Assembly: GCA_913043275.1 (NCBI GenBank)
Contig: CAJWLL010000002.1
Span: 1 to 64,000, forward strand
Length of the DNA: 64,000 nt
Source: an uncultured Flavobacteriaceae bacterium
GTDB lineage: Bacteria > Bacteroidota > Bacteroidia > Flavobacteriales > Flavobacteriaceae
Direction of reading: 5' to 3'
Shown here: positions 17,512 to 27,616 of the stretch, in pieces
How positions within the stretch are numbered: position 1 is the stretch's first letter
Layout: each line of letters opens with the position of its first letter
Made by a program: the position numbers and the translations under genes
Notes under the pieces: model-generated
What the model saw: only the letters and a program-made list of their open reading frames with translations
What the model was told of the DNA's origin: nothing
Databases searched by the model: none

Positions 17512-20349
17512 ATGAACATCAAATTTTTTATAACCTCAATACTTTCATTTTTTACATCATTTTTTGTGTTGGGTCAAATTGGAATTACTGGGACAGTGAT
17601 CGACGGAGATTTCAACGAACCCCTTCCTTTTGCCAACATTCTCCTTAAAGAAACCGGAGAAGGAGTTACTTCAGATTTTGACGGGAAATATTCTTTTGAG
17701 CTTGAGCAGGGGATCTACACCCTTCAGTTCTCCTTTGTAGGATATGAAACCAAAATCATTACTGAAATCCAAGTGAAGGGTAATGAATACACGATCACTG
17801 ATGTGGTTTTAAACTCAGCTGCACAAGGTTTAGAGGAAGTAGTTTTAACGGTAGAGGCCAGTCGAAATTCTGAAGCCTCCGTTCTGGAAATTCAGAAAAA
17901 ATCTGCCAGTTTGTTGGATGGGATTTCCGCCCAAGCGTTCAAAAAAATTGGAGCCAGTGATATTGCCGGTGCCGTAAAAAGTGTGCCTGGTGTATCGGTT
18001 CAAGGGGGGAAATATGTCTATGTACGTGGATTGGGAGATCGTTATTCAAAATCCATCTTGAACGGAGTAGACATTCCTGGTTTAGACCCTGACCGAAATA
18101 CGATTCAAATGGATTTGTTTCCAACCAATATGCTTTCCAATGTCTTGGTCATCAAATCTGCAAGAGCAGATCTGCCCGCCGATTTTACAGGGGGAGTCAT
18201 AGACATCATCACCAAAGATCTTCCAAGTAAAGAAGAGTTTTCAGTTTCTTTGAGTATGGGCTACAATCCCGATATGCATTTTAATGACAACTACCTTTCC
18301 TACGCAGGGGGGAGTACAGATTTTTTAGGTTTTGATGATGGCTCCAGAAAAAATAAAATTGCCAATAGTTTTTTGGGCAACGCATTTGACCCAAGGTTAA
18401 ACCAATCGAATTCAACCCTTAATATCATCAATCGTGTCAGTAATCAATTTGATCCTCAAATGGCACCAAAAATTTCCAATAGCGGGATGAATTTTGGTTT
18501 TGGGATTTCTTATGGTAATCAATTTAATTTTGAAAACGGTCACGCCTTGGGTGTATTGGGTTCTGTCTCCTACAAAAATGAACAAACCGTTTATGAAAAC
18601 ACCCAAGACAACATTTATAATTTTAGCCCTGACAAAAGCGTATTTACTTTTGAAGAAAACCGGATTCAATCCGGAACCATCGGTGGGCACAATATCATTG
18701 CCAGTGGTCTTTTTGGCTTGACCTATAAAACCACTTCTTCAAAATACAAATTCAATGGATTGCATATTCAAAATGGGGAAAGTACATCAGGTAGTTTTAG
18801 GCAACTGACACGATTTTCCGATTTTATCGACTTTAACAAGTTCAACCTCGAATACAATGAAAGAAGCATCTCCAATGGTATGTTTTCCGGCCTACACAAT
18901 TTTGATGAATCCAATTTAAAATTGGAGTGGACACTTTCCGGAACCCTTGCCAAGGTGCATGATAAAGATGTAAGAAACACAACTTTTCAGGATGAGGAGG
19001 GAATTTTTAGTTTCCAAGAAAATACAGAACCCAAAAGAATTTGGAGAACACTAGACGAAAACAACTTGGTTGCCAAAGTTGACTTTACCAAAAGATTTGA
19101 ATTCCTTGGCTCAGATGCTGTTTTAAAGCTTGGCGTATATGGTTCGTTAAAAGAACGAGACTTTTCTATTGCTCAGTACTCTGTGAGTTCAAATTATACT
19201 TCCAAAAGCGATTGGGACAACTATGTGGGAGATCCCAACCAGCTTTTTAATCCCAACAATCTCATAGGGCCTACCAACGACAAGGGAACCTATATCAATC
19301 CACAGACAACGATTCGGCAGGATGCCAATATTTTCAATGCCAAGCAACAAAATATTGCCGCCTATGTTTCAAATGAATTTAATTTTTCTGAAAAATTGAA
19401 ATCCATAATTGGGTTGCGTTTCGAAAATTATCAGGTATTCTACACCGGTGAAAACAGTCAGTTAGGTCAAGTTTATAACAACGAGACCATCATCAGCAAG
19501 AACAACCTATTCCCTTCAATAAATTTTATTTACAGTTTAAAAGAAAACCAAAACCTGAGGTTAGCCTACTCGCTTACCACGGCTCGACCCAGTTTTAAGG
19601 AGGCCTCAATTGCAGAGATATACGACCCATTATCCAATTTGTTTTTTATTGGAAACATCAACATTCGACCTACCTATATCGACAACTTTGACATCCGCTA
19701 TGAGGCTTATGGCGAAAATGCACAATTGTTTGCCCTCAGTGCTTTCTATAAAAATCTTAGCGATCCCATAGAGATCGGTTTTGTGGCGGCTTCTACCTCA
19801 AACTATAAGCCATTAAATCTGGAAACGGCCAAAGTTTTTGGATTGGAACTGGAGTTAAGAAAAAACCTGAGTACTTGGCTTTCTGGTTTTGACCATTGGA
19901 ACCTGAACCTCAATGGGTCTTATATTATCTCCGACGAGAAGTACAGTGAGGATGAATTAAAATTGAGAAAACTTGGTTTGAGAGAGGGGCAAACACTGGG
20001 AACTTCAAGACCATTGCAAGGTCAATCCCCTTATCTGATCAATGCCGGAGTTGAGTACAAGAATCAAGATAAAGGATTCCAAGGGGGACTGTTTTACAAC
20101 GTTCAAGGAAAAACATTACAAGTTGTTGGGGATGGTTTTTATCCAGATGTATATACCATGCCATTTAATAGTCTTAACTTTAACATGATTAAACAACTAA
20201 AAAAGAATAGAACACTGACCTTGAAAGTAACCAACCTTTTAAACGATAATCGAGAGAGCAAGTTTATTGGCTTTGATGAAGAACATGAGTATTTCAGTTT
20301 TCGTCATTTGGGAAGAACATTTACTTTTAGTTATGCTGTTAGATTTTAA
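17512..20349 (+). CDS. TonB-dependent receptor with N-terminal carboxypeptidase-regulatory-like domain
   Basis: The 945-residue outer-membrane receptor has a signal peptide (1-21, ending VLGQ), a CarboxypepD_reg-like domain at about 24-105 (GITGTVIDGDFNEPLPFANILLK), a plug domain at about 125-235 (VKSVPGVSVQGGKYVYVRGLGDRYS) and a 22-strand barrel to the end, closing with a C-terminal Phe. There is no SusD-like partner. It lies between the beta-helix lipoprotein and a PiT phosphate transporter (14 bases downstream). The context suggests import of phosphate or of a phosphorylated or metal-phosphate compound, but the receptor sequence itself does not show the ligand. Confidence 0.93.
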   Translation: MNIKFFITSILSFFTSFFVLGQIGITGTVIDGDFNEPLPFANILLKETGEGVTSDFDGKYSFELEQGIYTLQFSFVGYETKIITEIQVKGNEYTITDVVLNSAAQGLEEVVLTVEASRNSEASVLEIQKKSASLLDGISAQAFKKIGASDIAGAVKSVPGVSVQGGKYVYVRGLGDRYSKSILNGVDIPGLDPDRNTIQMDLFPTNMLSNVLVIKSARADLPADFTGGVIDIITKDLPSKEEFSVSLSMGYNPDMHFNDNYLSYAGGSTDFLGFDDGSRKNKIANSFLGNAFDPRLNQSNSTLNIINRVSNQFDPQMAPKISNSGMNFGFGISYGNQFNFENGHALGVLGSVSYKNEQTVYENTQDNIYNFSPDKSVFTFEENRIQSGTIGGHNIIASGLFGLTYKTTSSKYKFNGLHIQNGESTSGSFRQLTRFSDFIDFNKFNLEYNERSISNGMFSGLHNFDESNLKLEWTLSGTLAKVHDKDVRNTTFQDEEGIFSFQENTEPKRIWRTLDENNLVAKVDFTKRFEFLGSDAVLKLGVYGSLKERDFSIAQYSVSSNYTSKSDWDNYVGDPNQLFNPNNLIGPTNDKGTYINPQTTIRQDANIFNAKQQNIAAYVSNEFNFSEKLKSIIGLRFENYQVFYTGENSQLGQVYNNETIISKNNLFPSINFIYSLKENQNLRLAYSLTTARPSFKEASIAEIYDPLSNLFFIGNINIRPTYIDNFDIRYEAYGENAQLFALSAFYKNLSDPIEIGFVAASTSNYKPLNLETAKVFGLELELRKNLSTWLSGFDHWNLNLNGSYIISDEKYSEDELKLRKLGLREGQTLGTSRPLQGQSPYLINAGVEYKNQDKGFQGGLFYNVQGKTLQVVGDGFYPDVYTMPFNSLNFNMIKQLKKNRTLTLKVTNLLNDNRESKFIGFDEEHEYFSFRHLGRTFTFSYAVRF

Positions 20350-20363
20350 TACATAAATATTTT

Positions 20364-22631
20364 TTGGAAAACATTTATTTATACATTGTTGTTTTATTAA
20401 GTCTGTTAGCAATCGGTGACTTAATAGTTGGAGTAAGTAACGACGCAGTAAATTTTCTTAATTCTGCCATTGGTTCAAAAGCCATTTCCTTTAGAAACAT
20501 AATGATCTTTGCGAGTTTGGGAATTGCTTTGGGAGCCTTATTTTCAAGTGGTATGATGGAAGTGGCTCGTAAGGGAATTTTCAATCCCGGGGCCTTTAAT
20601 TTTGAGGAAATCATCTATATTTTTATGGCGGTGATGATGACCGATATACTGTTGTTGGATTTCTTCAACACCCTGGGAATGCCAACTTCTACAACAGTAT
20701 CAATCGTCTTTGAATTGTTGGGTGCCGCTGTGGTCATGTCGCTGATCAAAATATTTTCGGATTCCGGCAATCTTATGGAGTTGTCCACCTACATCAATAC
20801 AGAGAAGGCCACTCAAATCATTTTGGGGATTTTACTGTCTGTTTTTATTGCTTTTACTATTGGGGCTATTGTACAATGGATATCCAGGGCCTTACTCACA
20901 CACAATTTTCTTAAAAAAGCCAAGTTAATCAACGCCCTTTTTGGGGGAATTTCGCTTGCGGCCATCAGTAATTTTATTTTAATCAAAGGCATTAAGGGGA
21001 CTCCCTATGCCGGTATTGAATATGACTTTCTCAATGGTTTGACGATCAATGCCTTTCTGGAATCCAATGCGTTTTTGGTCAATCTTTCCAGTCTTTTGTT
21101 TTGGTATTTGTTCTCCTACCTTTTGATGAGAGGATTTAAAGTTGACATCTACAAAGTAATTATTGGTGTTGGAACTTTTGCCTTGGCACTGGCTTTTGCG
21201 GGTAACGACTTGGTCAACTTTATTGGTGTTCCTGTAGCGGCTTTTCAGTCCTACGAAGCTTGGGTCAGTTCTGGGATTGCTGCCAAAGAGTTCAGTATGA
21301 GCGTGCTCTCCAATAAAGTCCCCACCCCAACCATTTTTCTGTTAGGCTCGGGATTGATTATGGTACTTACTTTATGGTTTTCTTCAAAGGCCAAGAAAGT
21401 AGTCAAAACCTCCCTTGATCTGTCCGACCAAAACGATATCAAAGAACGTTTTCGCCCCAACTTTTTATCCCGACTATTAGTTCGGTTTTTTGTAGGGTTA
21501 AATCAATATTTTTCCAACCTATTTCCAGCTGTTATTTCCAATAAAATTAGTGGATCGTTTGAGATGACGGTTGACAGGTCAGCCTTGAAAGATTCTGATG
21601 CACCCTCTTTTGATACTCTAAGGGCTTCTATCAACCTTACAGTAGCAGCCATTTTAATTTCCATTGCCACCTCTCTTAAGTTGCCATTATCCACCACTTA
21701 TGTAACCTTTATGGTGACCATGGGAACTTCATTAGCAGACCGTGCATGGGGAACAGACAGTGCTGTCTATCGGGTTGCAGGAGTGATTAATGTTATTGGA
21801 GGTTGGTTTTTTACGGCTCTGAGCGCCTTCTTGGTTTGTGGAGGGATTGTTTATCTCATTCACTGGGGCGGTTTTACTGCTATACTTCTGATTTTGGGTA
21901 TCATACTCCTTTTGATTTCCAGAAACTTTATCAACCACAGAAGAGAAACTAAAGAAAGACAGCAAGGGAAACTCCTCAGTCCTCAAAGCGATACCTACAA
22001 AGGCATTATTGAGGAGAGTGTGATGAATATTTCTAATGTAATTGGTAATACCTATGAGATATACGCCTCTACCATTCGAGGTTTATCCAACAATGACCTG
22101 AGAACACTTTCTAATGCCAAAAAAAATGCAGATGAACTGTTTGTTGAGGTTAATGATATGAAAAATGGTATTTATTATTTCCTCAAACGTATTAAGAAAA
22201 CCAGTGTACCTGCCAGCCGTTTCTATATTTCCTTGTTGGGTATTATGTCAGACCTTATCGAAGACCTGATATACATTTCCAACGAAAGCCATAAGCATAT
22301 TAACAACAATCACAGTCCTCTTAAGGCCCAGCAGATAAATGACCTGAATGAGATTTTTGAGTCCCTATCCTCGGTTTTCAAAGAGGGTATTGAAGCTTTT
22401 AATGTGCAGTTTAGTGATAAGGAATTCAATGACGTTTTGATCCAAAAGAAACAAAACTTTGATTTGTTGAACCAAAAAATCGATGATCAAATTCTTAGGA
22501 TTGAAGCAGAAACAAGTCCAAAAAATACAGCACTATATTTTAATATTTTGATCAGAACGAAAGATCTTATCCTTCACAAGTTCGATCTGGTAGAAGAATT
22601 CTACAGAGTAAGTAAAAAAATAAAATCTTGA
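20364..22631 (+). CDS. PiT-family inorganic phosphate transporter with C-terminal PhoU-like domain
   Basis: The 755-residue protein has two PiT repeats, each with the substrate signature: GVSNDAVNFLNSAIGSKA near residue 25 and FAGNDLVNFIGVPVAA near residue 275. About twelve transmembrane segments run to residue 520, followed by a helical C-terminal domain (about 530-755) resembling PhoU-like regulators (DUF47). The family couples phosphate (or metal-phosphate) uptake to H+ or Na+. The start is TTG 20364; the conserved N-terminus MENIYLY begins there and the first internal ATG is past the first helix. It follows the TonB receptor after 14 bases, so it is probably in one transcript with it. Confidence 0.93.
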   Translation: MENIYLYIVVLLSLLAIGDLIVGVSNDAVNFLNSAIGSKAISFRNIMIFASLGIALGALFSSGMMEVARKGIFNPGAFNFEEIIYIFMAVMMTDILLLDFFNTLGMPTSTTVSIVFELLGAAVVMSLIKIFSDSGNLMELSTYINTEKATQIILGILLSVFIAFTIGAIVQWISRALLTHNFLKKAKLINALFGGISLAAISNFILIKGIKGTPYAGIEYDFLNGLTINAFLESNAFLVNLSSLLFWYLFSYLLMRGFKVDIYKVIIGVGTFALALAFAGNDLVNFIGVPVAAFQSYEAWVSSGIAAKEFSMSVLSNKVPTPTIFLLGSGLIMVLTLWFSSKAKKVVKTSLDLSDQNDIKERFRPNFLSRLLVRFFVGLNQYFSNLFPAVISNKISGSFEMTVDRSALKDSDAPSFDTLRASINLTVAAILISIATSLKLPLSTTYVTFMVTMGTSLADRAWGTDSAVYRVAGVINVIGGWFFTALSAFLVCGGIVYLIHWGGFTAILLILGIILLLISRNFINHRRETKERQQGKLLSPQSDTYKGIIEESVMNISNVIGNTYEIYASTIRGLSNNDLRTLSNAKKNADELFVEVNDMKNGIYYFLKRIKKTSVPASRFYISLLGIMSDLIEDLIYISNESHKHINNNHSPLKAQQINDLNEIFESLSSVFKEGIEAFNVQFSDKEFNDVLIQKKQNFDLLNQKIDDQILRIEAETSPKNTALYFNILIRTKDLILHKFDLVEEFYRVSKKIKS

Positions 22632-22652
22632 AAGCTTAAGGGCTAAGCGTGA

Positions 22653-23009
22653 TTAATTGTTTTTGGCGATCATTTTTTTATCGCTGTTATTCCACTCCAG
22701 GACATTGATGATTTTATTTTCCTCGTAGATCACTTCAATCAAATCGTTTTCATTCCAAAAAAACCATTGACCGGTTTTCAGACCGGATTGGTAAGTTCCC
22801 ATAGCAGATTTTTTTCCGGAGGGATGATAGCTGGTCCAATTCCCGTGACGCTTATTGTCTATAAAATATCCGGTTTGTGCGACCTCTCCATTATCATGAT
22901 AAAACATCACTTTAGTAAGTTCGCCTTCTTTTTCAAATTTGGGTTTAATGCTGTTTTGTGCGTTCAATGTAAACGAAAACAAAACTAAAAGGACGGCTAT
23001 ATATTTCAT
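22653..23009 (-). CDS. Exported YwqK/MORN-like repeat protein
   Basis: The 118-residue protein from ATG 23009 has a signal peptide (MKYIAVLLVLF to LNAQ). The rest consists of short beta-hairpin repeats of YwqK/MORN type: FYHDNGEVAQTGYF, NKRHGNWTSYHPSGKK, GLKTGQWFFWNENDLIE. Proteins of this kind are common in Flavobacteriia and are often labelled toxin-antitoxin YwqK family antitoxin, without evidence for that role. An upstream in-frame ATG at 23066 would put non-signal sequence in front of the signal peptide, so I reject it. A -7-like box (TATTTTTG, minus strand 23054-23061) fits the chosen start. Confidence 0.82.
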   Translation of the reverse strand: MKYIAVLLVLFSFTLNAQNSIKPKFEKEGELTKVMFYHDNGEVAQTGYFIDNKRHGNWTSYHPSGKKSAMGTYQSGLKTGQWFFWNENDLIEVIYEENKIINVLEWNNSDKKMIAKNN

Positions 23010-23180
23010 AGTTTGATATTCTAAATTCACTGCTAAGTTACACAAATGTTCACCAAAAATAAACATTAAATTAACATTAAATTTACAATAAAAACATAAC
23101 TAACTTATAATCAGTCAAATATATCACATAAAAAAACGATTATATAATAAAAATAAGGGTTTTTAAGGAGTGAAAATGAA

Positions 23181-25661
23181 TTATGAGCCACACATTAGAC
23201 AATCATCATCTTTACTTTTCTTGGATTTTTCCAGCATCTGTTTTAACTCGGCTGGAGTTAGGGGTTCTACTGCGGTGGCAGGGTTGTTTTGATCTTTCCC
23301 GCCAGCAGTAGCTTCTGCTGAGCTGGCGGTAACTAAAGCCTCTGATTTATTGGAGGATTGATCTGCCTTATTTGCCTTTGATTTTACCCCCTTGGCATTG
23401 TCCAGCGTGAATTTGATTGCATCAACAGCAGATTTTGTCCTCAAATAATACATTCCTGTTTTGAGACCTGATTTCCAGGCATAAAAGTGCATGGAGGTCA
23501 ATTTCGCCATAGTTGCCCCTTCCATAAACAAATTCAGGGATTGTGACTGATCAATAAAATAACCTCTGTGTCGGGACATATCGATGATGTCTTTCATACT
23601 CATTTCCCAAACGGTTCTGTACAATTCTTTTATATCTTCCGGTATCCCCTGTATCTGTTGGATGGATCCATTGGCTTGCATCAACTCTTGTTTCATGTCT
23701 TCGTTCCACAAACCAAGATTGACCAGGTCTTCCAAAAGGTGCTTGTTGACTACAATAAACTCTCCAGATAAAACCCTTCGAGTATAAATATTTGAAGTGT
23801 AAGGTTCAAAACATTCATTGTTTCCGAGAATTTGAGAGGTCGATGCTGTGGGCATGGGCGCTACCAAAAGAGAGTTTCTTACTCCGTGTTTTTTGACATT
23901 TTTACGCAAATTTTTCCAATCCCATCTTCCGCTAAGTTCCTCGTCTTTGATTCCCCAAAGGTTGTATTGGAACTCTCCTTTTGACATGGGAGACCCTTTA
24001 TAAGTTTTATAAGGACCTTCTTTTTTAGCTTCTTCTACTGAAGCCGTAACCGCTGCAAAGTAAAGGGTTTCAAAAATCTCTTGATTGAGAGTTTTGGCCT
24101 CTTCACTGGTGAAAGGTAGCCTCAATTTGATGAAGGTATCTGCCAAACCTTGAATTCCCAAACCAATTGGACGATGTCTCATATTGGAGTTTTCCGCCTC
24201 CTTGACCGGGTAGTAGTTTCGGTCAATGACCCTGTTTAGGTTTTTGGTGACTCTCTTGGTTACATTGAATAACTCATTGTGATTGAACTTTCCACCCTCA
24301 ACGAACATGGGTAACGCAATGGAGGCAAGGTTGCAAACCGCTATTTCATCCTTTGAGGTGTATTCCAAAATCTCGGTACAGAGGTTGGAAGAACGAATAG
24401 TTCCTAAATTTTTCTGATTGGATTTTCGGTTCGCCGCATCCTTATAGAGCATGTAGGGTGTACCCGTTTCTATTTGAGATTCCAGAATTTTATCCCAAAG
24501 TTCCCTTGCTTGTATGGTTCTTCTCCCTTTACCATCCTTTTCGTATTTGAGGTAAAGCTTTTCAAACTCTTCCCCATGGCAGTCATAGAGACCCGGACAC
24601 TCGTTGGGACACATCAGCGTCCAGGAGGTATTTTCCTCTACCCGTTTCATGAACAAATCAGATATCCACATGGCATAAAACAAGTCCCTTGCCCGCATTT
24701 CTTCTTTTCCGTGATTCTTTTTGAGTTCAAGGAAATCAAAAATATCAGCATGCCAAGGCTCTACATAGATGGCGAAAGATCCTTTTCTTTTCCCCCCCCC
24801 TTGATCTACATAGCGCGCAGTATCATTGAAAACTCTGAGCATAGGAACAATGCCATTCGAGGTACCGTTAGTTCCAGCGATATAGGAACCTGTGGCCCGT
24901 ATGTTGTGAATAGAAAGACCGATACCTCCCGCAGATTGAGAGATTTTGGCGGTCTGTTTGAGGGTGTCATATATCCCATCAATGCTGTCATCTTTCATGG
25001 TCAGTAGAAAGCAAGAGGACATTTGGGGTTTGGGTGTGCCAGAGTTGAAAAGGGTTGGGGTGGCATGAGTGAAGTAGCGTTTGGACATCAATTCATAAGT
25101 CTCAAAAGCACTTTCTAAATCGTTGAGGTGAATACCAATGGATACCCGCATCAACATATGTTGTGGACGTTCTACAATTTTACCATTGAGTTTTAGTAAA
25201 TATGAACGTTCTAAAGTCTTAAAACCAAAAAAGTCATATCCAAAATCTCTATTATATATGATATTAGAATCAATTTGGTCAGCGTTCTTTTCAATAATTT
25301 CATGAACTTCATCGGAAAGGAGAGGAGCCTTTTTCCCTGTCCTTGGATTTACATACTCGTAAAGATCTTTCATTGTGGCTGAGAAAGACTTTTTGGTATT
25401 CTTGTGAAGGTTAGAGACGGAAATTCTTGCCGCCAATTGTGCGTAGTCAGGATGGGTAGTGGTCATGGTGGCTGCAATCTCAGCCGCAAGGTTATCCAAC
25501 TCTGAGGTGGTAACACCATCGTAGAGTCCTTCAATAACTCGCATGGCAACCCTAACTGGATCAACCAATGGATTTAACCCATAGTTGAGTTTTCTTATAC
25601 GTGCCGTAATCTTATCAAACATTATCGGCTCTTTACGCCCATCTCTTTTAACTACATACAT
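23181..25661 (-). CDS. nrdA: Class Ia ribonucleoside-diphosphate reductase, alpha subunit
   Basis: The 826-residue catalytic subunit reduces NDPs to dNDPs. An ATP-cone allosteric domain occupies about 1-95 ([15 protein letters not shown]). The active site shows C217 (MSSCFL), the NLCTEI motif with the radical Cys, and CNLASIAL; the C-terminal redox pair is C821-x-x-C824 in DDDCLMCGS. Between the barrel and the tail lies a low-complexity linker (about 765-800) that contains a DNA palindrome at 23299-23329. nrdB is 90 bases upstream on the same strand, so the order is nrdB-nrdA. Confidence 0.97.
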   Translation of the reverse strand: MYVVKRDGRKEPIMFDKITARIRKLNYGLNPLVDPVRVAMRVIEGLYDGVTTSELDNLAAEIAATMTTTHPDYAQLAARISVSNLHKNTKKSFSATMKDLYEYVNPRTGKKAPLLSDEVHEIIEKNADQIDSNIIYNRDFGYDFFGFKTLERSYLLKLNGKIVERPQHMLMRVSIGIHLNDLESAFETYELMSKRYFTHATPTLFNSGTPKPQMSSCFLLTMKDDSIDGIYDTLKQTAKISQSAGGIGLSIHNIRATGSYIAGTNGTSNGIVPMLRVFNDTARYVDQGGGKRKGSFAIYVEPWHADIFDFLELKKNHGKEEMRARDLFYAMWISDLFMKRVEENTSWTLMCPNECPGLYDCHGEEFEKLYLKYEKDGKGRRTIQARELWDKILESQIETGTPYMLYKDAANRKSNQKNLGTIRSSNLCTEILEYTSKDEIAVCNLASIALPMFVEGGKFNHNELFNVTKRVTKNLNRVIDRNYYPVKEAENSNMRHRPIGLGIQGLADTFIKLRLPFTSEEAKTLNQEIFETLYFAAVTASVEEAKKEGPYKTYKGSPMSKGEFQYNLWGIKDEELSGRWDWKNLRKNVKKHGVRNSLLVAPMPTASTSQILGNNECFEPYTSNIYTRRVLSGEFIVVNKHLLEDLVNLGLWNEDMKQELMQANGSIQQIQGIPEDIKELYRTVWEMSMKDIIDMSRHRGYFIDQSQSLNLFMEGATMAKLTSMHFYAWKSGLKTGMYYLRTKSAVDAIKFTLDNAKGVKSKANKADQSSNKSEALVTASSAEATAGGKDQNNPATAVEPLTPAELKQMLEKSKKSKDDDCLMCGS
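23299..23329. repeat. GC-rich palindrome inside the nrdA linker
   Basis: CCGCCAGC (23299-23306) is repeated inverted as GCTGGCGG (23322-23329), with a partly self-complementary loop containing AGCAG/CTGCT. It encodes the SAEATAGG part of the variable NrdA linker, where an inserted mobile palindrome would be tolerated. It is far more GC-rich than the surrounding gene. Confidence 0.6.
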
Positions 25662-25751
25662 AGATATCTATTTTAAATTGACTAAAATAATGACCCAATC
25701 CGTTTCTATTAATTGGGGTAATTGATTGGGTTGGGTCTACTGATTTTCAGA

Positions 25752-26729
25752 CTAGAAATCTGCATCAGTAGTAAACTGTGTTTCTTCTTTTTCGTTGTTA
25801 AGCACACCTGCTTTCTGATATTCAGAAACACGTTTTTCAAAAAAGTTGGTTTTACCTTGAAGCGAGATCATATCCATAAAGTCGAATGGATTGGTGACAT
25901 TATGCTTCTTTTCACAACCCAACTCAACGAGTAACCGATCGGTTACAAACTCCAAATACTGTGTCATCAACTTGGCATTCATGCCAATTAAGCTTACAGG
26001 TAAAGATTCCGTGACGAATTCGCGTTCTATTCTTAACGAATCCATGATTATTTCCTCAATTCTTTCCTTGGGGACTTTGTTTATTAGGTGCTTGTTGTGA
26101 AGGTGGACTGCAAAGTCACAGTGAACACCTTCGTCTCTGGATATTAACTCATTAGAAAAAGTAAGACCAGGCATCAACCCTCTTTTCTTGAGCCAGAAAA
26201 TTGAGCAAAAGGCACCGGAGAAGAAAATACCTTCAACAGCTGCAAAAGCAATAAGTCTTTCGGCAAAAGAGTCAGAATCGATCCAACGTAAAGCCCAATC
26301 AGCTTTCTTTTTAATCGCTGGAAAAATTTCAATGGCTTTGAATAATTTATTTTTCTCTGTCTCATCCTTAACATAAGTGTCGATCAAAAGGGAATAAGTT
26401 TCAGAATGAATGTTCTCCATCATTATTTGAAAACCATAGAAGAATTTCGCCTCAGAATATTGAACTTCGTTAACAAAATTTTCTGCCAAATTTTCATTTA
26501 CGATTCCATCTGAAGCAGCAAAAAAGGCCAAGATGTGTTTGATGAAATATTTTTCATCGTCATTTAACTTGGTGTTCCAATCGTTTAAATCTTGGTGTAA
26601 ATCGATTTCTTCAGCTGTCCAAAAACTTGCCTCCATCTTCTTGTACCATTCCCAGATATCGTGGTGTTGAATGGGGAATATTACAAATCTATTTTCGTTT
26701 TCTTGGAGGATTGGTTCTAAAGCTGCCAT
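25752..26729 (-). CDS. nrdB: Class Ia ribonucleoside-diphosphate reductase, beta subunit
   Basis: The 325-residue ferritin-like subunit carries the diiron-tyrosyl radical. Visible ligands and radical site are E105 and H108 in ENIHSETY, followed by Y112 in [12 protein letters not shown]. This resembles the eukaryotic R2 sequence (SLLIDTY) rather than E. coli NrdB. Further ligands lie in the helix [12 protein letters not shown] and in [14 protein letters not shown]. The start MAALEPIL is the first possible ATG. It is first in the nrdBA operon; the 219 bases upstream hold one DnaA-box-like site but no clear promoter box. Confidence 0.96.
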   Translation of the reverse strand: MAALEPILQENENRFVIFPIQHHDIWEWYKKMEASFWTAEEIDLHQDLNDWNTKLNDDEKYFIKHILAFFAASDGIVNENLAENFVNEVQYSEAKFFYGFQIMMENIHSETYSLLIDTYVKDETEKNKLFKAIEIFPAIKKKADWALRWIDSDSFAERLIAFAAVEGIFFSGAFCSIFWLKKRGLMPGLTFSNELISRDEGVHCDFAVHLHNKHLINKVPKERIEEIIMDSLRIEREFVTESLPVSLIGMNAKLMTQYLEFVTDRLLVELGCEKKHNVTNPFDFMDMISLQGKTNFFEKRVSEYQKAGVLNNEKEETQFTTDADF

Positions 26730-26948
26730 TTTATCTCTTTTTGTAATTAGTTATCGTATTTTGGTCACAACAAAGATTCTAAAATGTTATCAAAAATGAA
26801 AGACATACTTTTCCACAAACAGGTCGAGTTTTTAACAAATTTTCTTTTTTTAAGAAGCTGAGAGCAAGAAAAATCAACTTAATTTAAATAATTGATAATC
26901 AATAATATATAAAATAAAAAATCGCTTAACCCCTGTAAAGACTGACCC

Positions 26949-27518
26949 TTACGAATTAATTTCTTGGGCAGCTATTTCCAATTCTGAATACCACTTTTTT
27001 CCGAACTTTTTGATAAGGGCATCTTTCACAAATTTATATATCGGAATTTTTAAACTGTCTCCCAATTGACAGGCAGTATCACAAATATGCCATCTGTGGT
27101 AGTTTAACGCACTGAACTCAGAATACTCTTTTACACGAACCGGATAAAGCTCACACGAAATGGGTTTTTTCCAATCTATTGATTTTGCGCGGTAGGCATT
27201 TTCTATACCACACTGAGTGGTTCCATTGGCTCCAAAAACCACATAAGCGCATTCTTTGTTGTCTACTAAAGGGGTTTCTAATATGTCTTTTTCTAAGCGG
27301 ATAAATTTACCCTGCTTTTCAATGGCCGCTTTGCCTTTTTCATTCAGGAAAGGGGCAATTGCGTTATAGTTTTTTTCTAGAAATTCAGCCTCCTCTTTCT
27401 CAAGTGGTGCACCAGCTTCTCCTTCAACACAGCAAGCCCCCTTACAGGCATTAAGATTACAAACAAAATCATTGGTAATGATTTCTTCCGACACCAGTGA
27501 ATTGTCAATTTGAAACAT
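26949..27518 (-). CDS. DUF3109 cysteine-rich protein
   Basis: The 189-residue protein has the N-terminal cluster C20, C25, C29, C30 (CNLNACKGACC), further cysteines in KECAYVVFG, TTQCGIENAY and SCELYPVR, and the HICDTACQLG end. This is the pattern of DUF3109, related to the YkgJ/Fli-type zinc- or Fe-S-binding families. The conserved cysteines suggest metal binding; no reaction is known. It is divergent from marC, with back-to-back promoter boxes between them. Confidence 0.9.
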   Translation of the reverse strand: MFQIDNSLVSEEIITNDFVCNLNACKGACCVEGEAGAPLEKEEAEFLEKNYNAIAPFLNEKGKAAIEKQGKFIRLEKDILETPLVDNKECAYVVFGANGTTQCGIENAYRAKSIDWKKPISCELYPVRVKEYSEFSALNYHRWHICDTACQLGDSLKIPIYKFVKDALIKKFGKKWYSELEIAAQEINS

Positions 27519-27552
27519 AACACTTAAAAACTTATGCTCTATTAATATTTAT

Positions 27553-27560
27553 CAAATTTA
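27553..27560 (-). promoter_or_regulatory. -7 promoter box for DUF3109 gene
   Basis: The minus strand reads TAAATTTG, a full match to TAnnTTTG, 34 bases before the start at 27518. A TTTG lies upstream at a spacing of 23 rather than 19-21. Confidence 0.5.
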
Positions 27561-27594
27561 GTATAATATCAAAAATAATTTAGCAAAAGGGCAT

Positions 27595-27602
27595 TACCTT
27601 TG
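27595..27602 (+). promoter_or_regulatory. -7 promoter box for marC
   Basis: TACCTTTG matches TAnnTTTG and ends 14 bases before ATG 27617. No -33 element was seen. Confidence 0.5.
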
Positions 27603-27616
27603 AACAAATTATTGAG

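Noticed and set aside
23041-23090. Direct repeats of ACATTAAATT upstream of the YwqK-like gene
   Set aside because: Low-complexity AT sequence common in intergenic DNA of this genome; no regular unit or spacing.
24474-25007. 177-codon open frame on the plus strand inside nrdA
   Set aside because: It lies entirely antisense to conserved NrdA sequence, has no family features and no promoter.
26809-26817. DnaA-box-like TTTTCCACA upstream of nrdB
   Set aside because: Only one copy, no cluster or AT-rich unwinding element, and no dnaA or dnaN nearby. One 9-base match is expected by chance in 64 kb; it may still be a regulatory site for nrdB but does not mark an origin.
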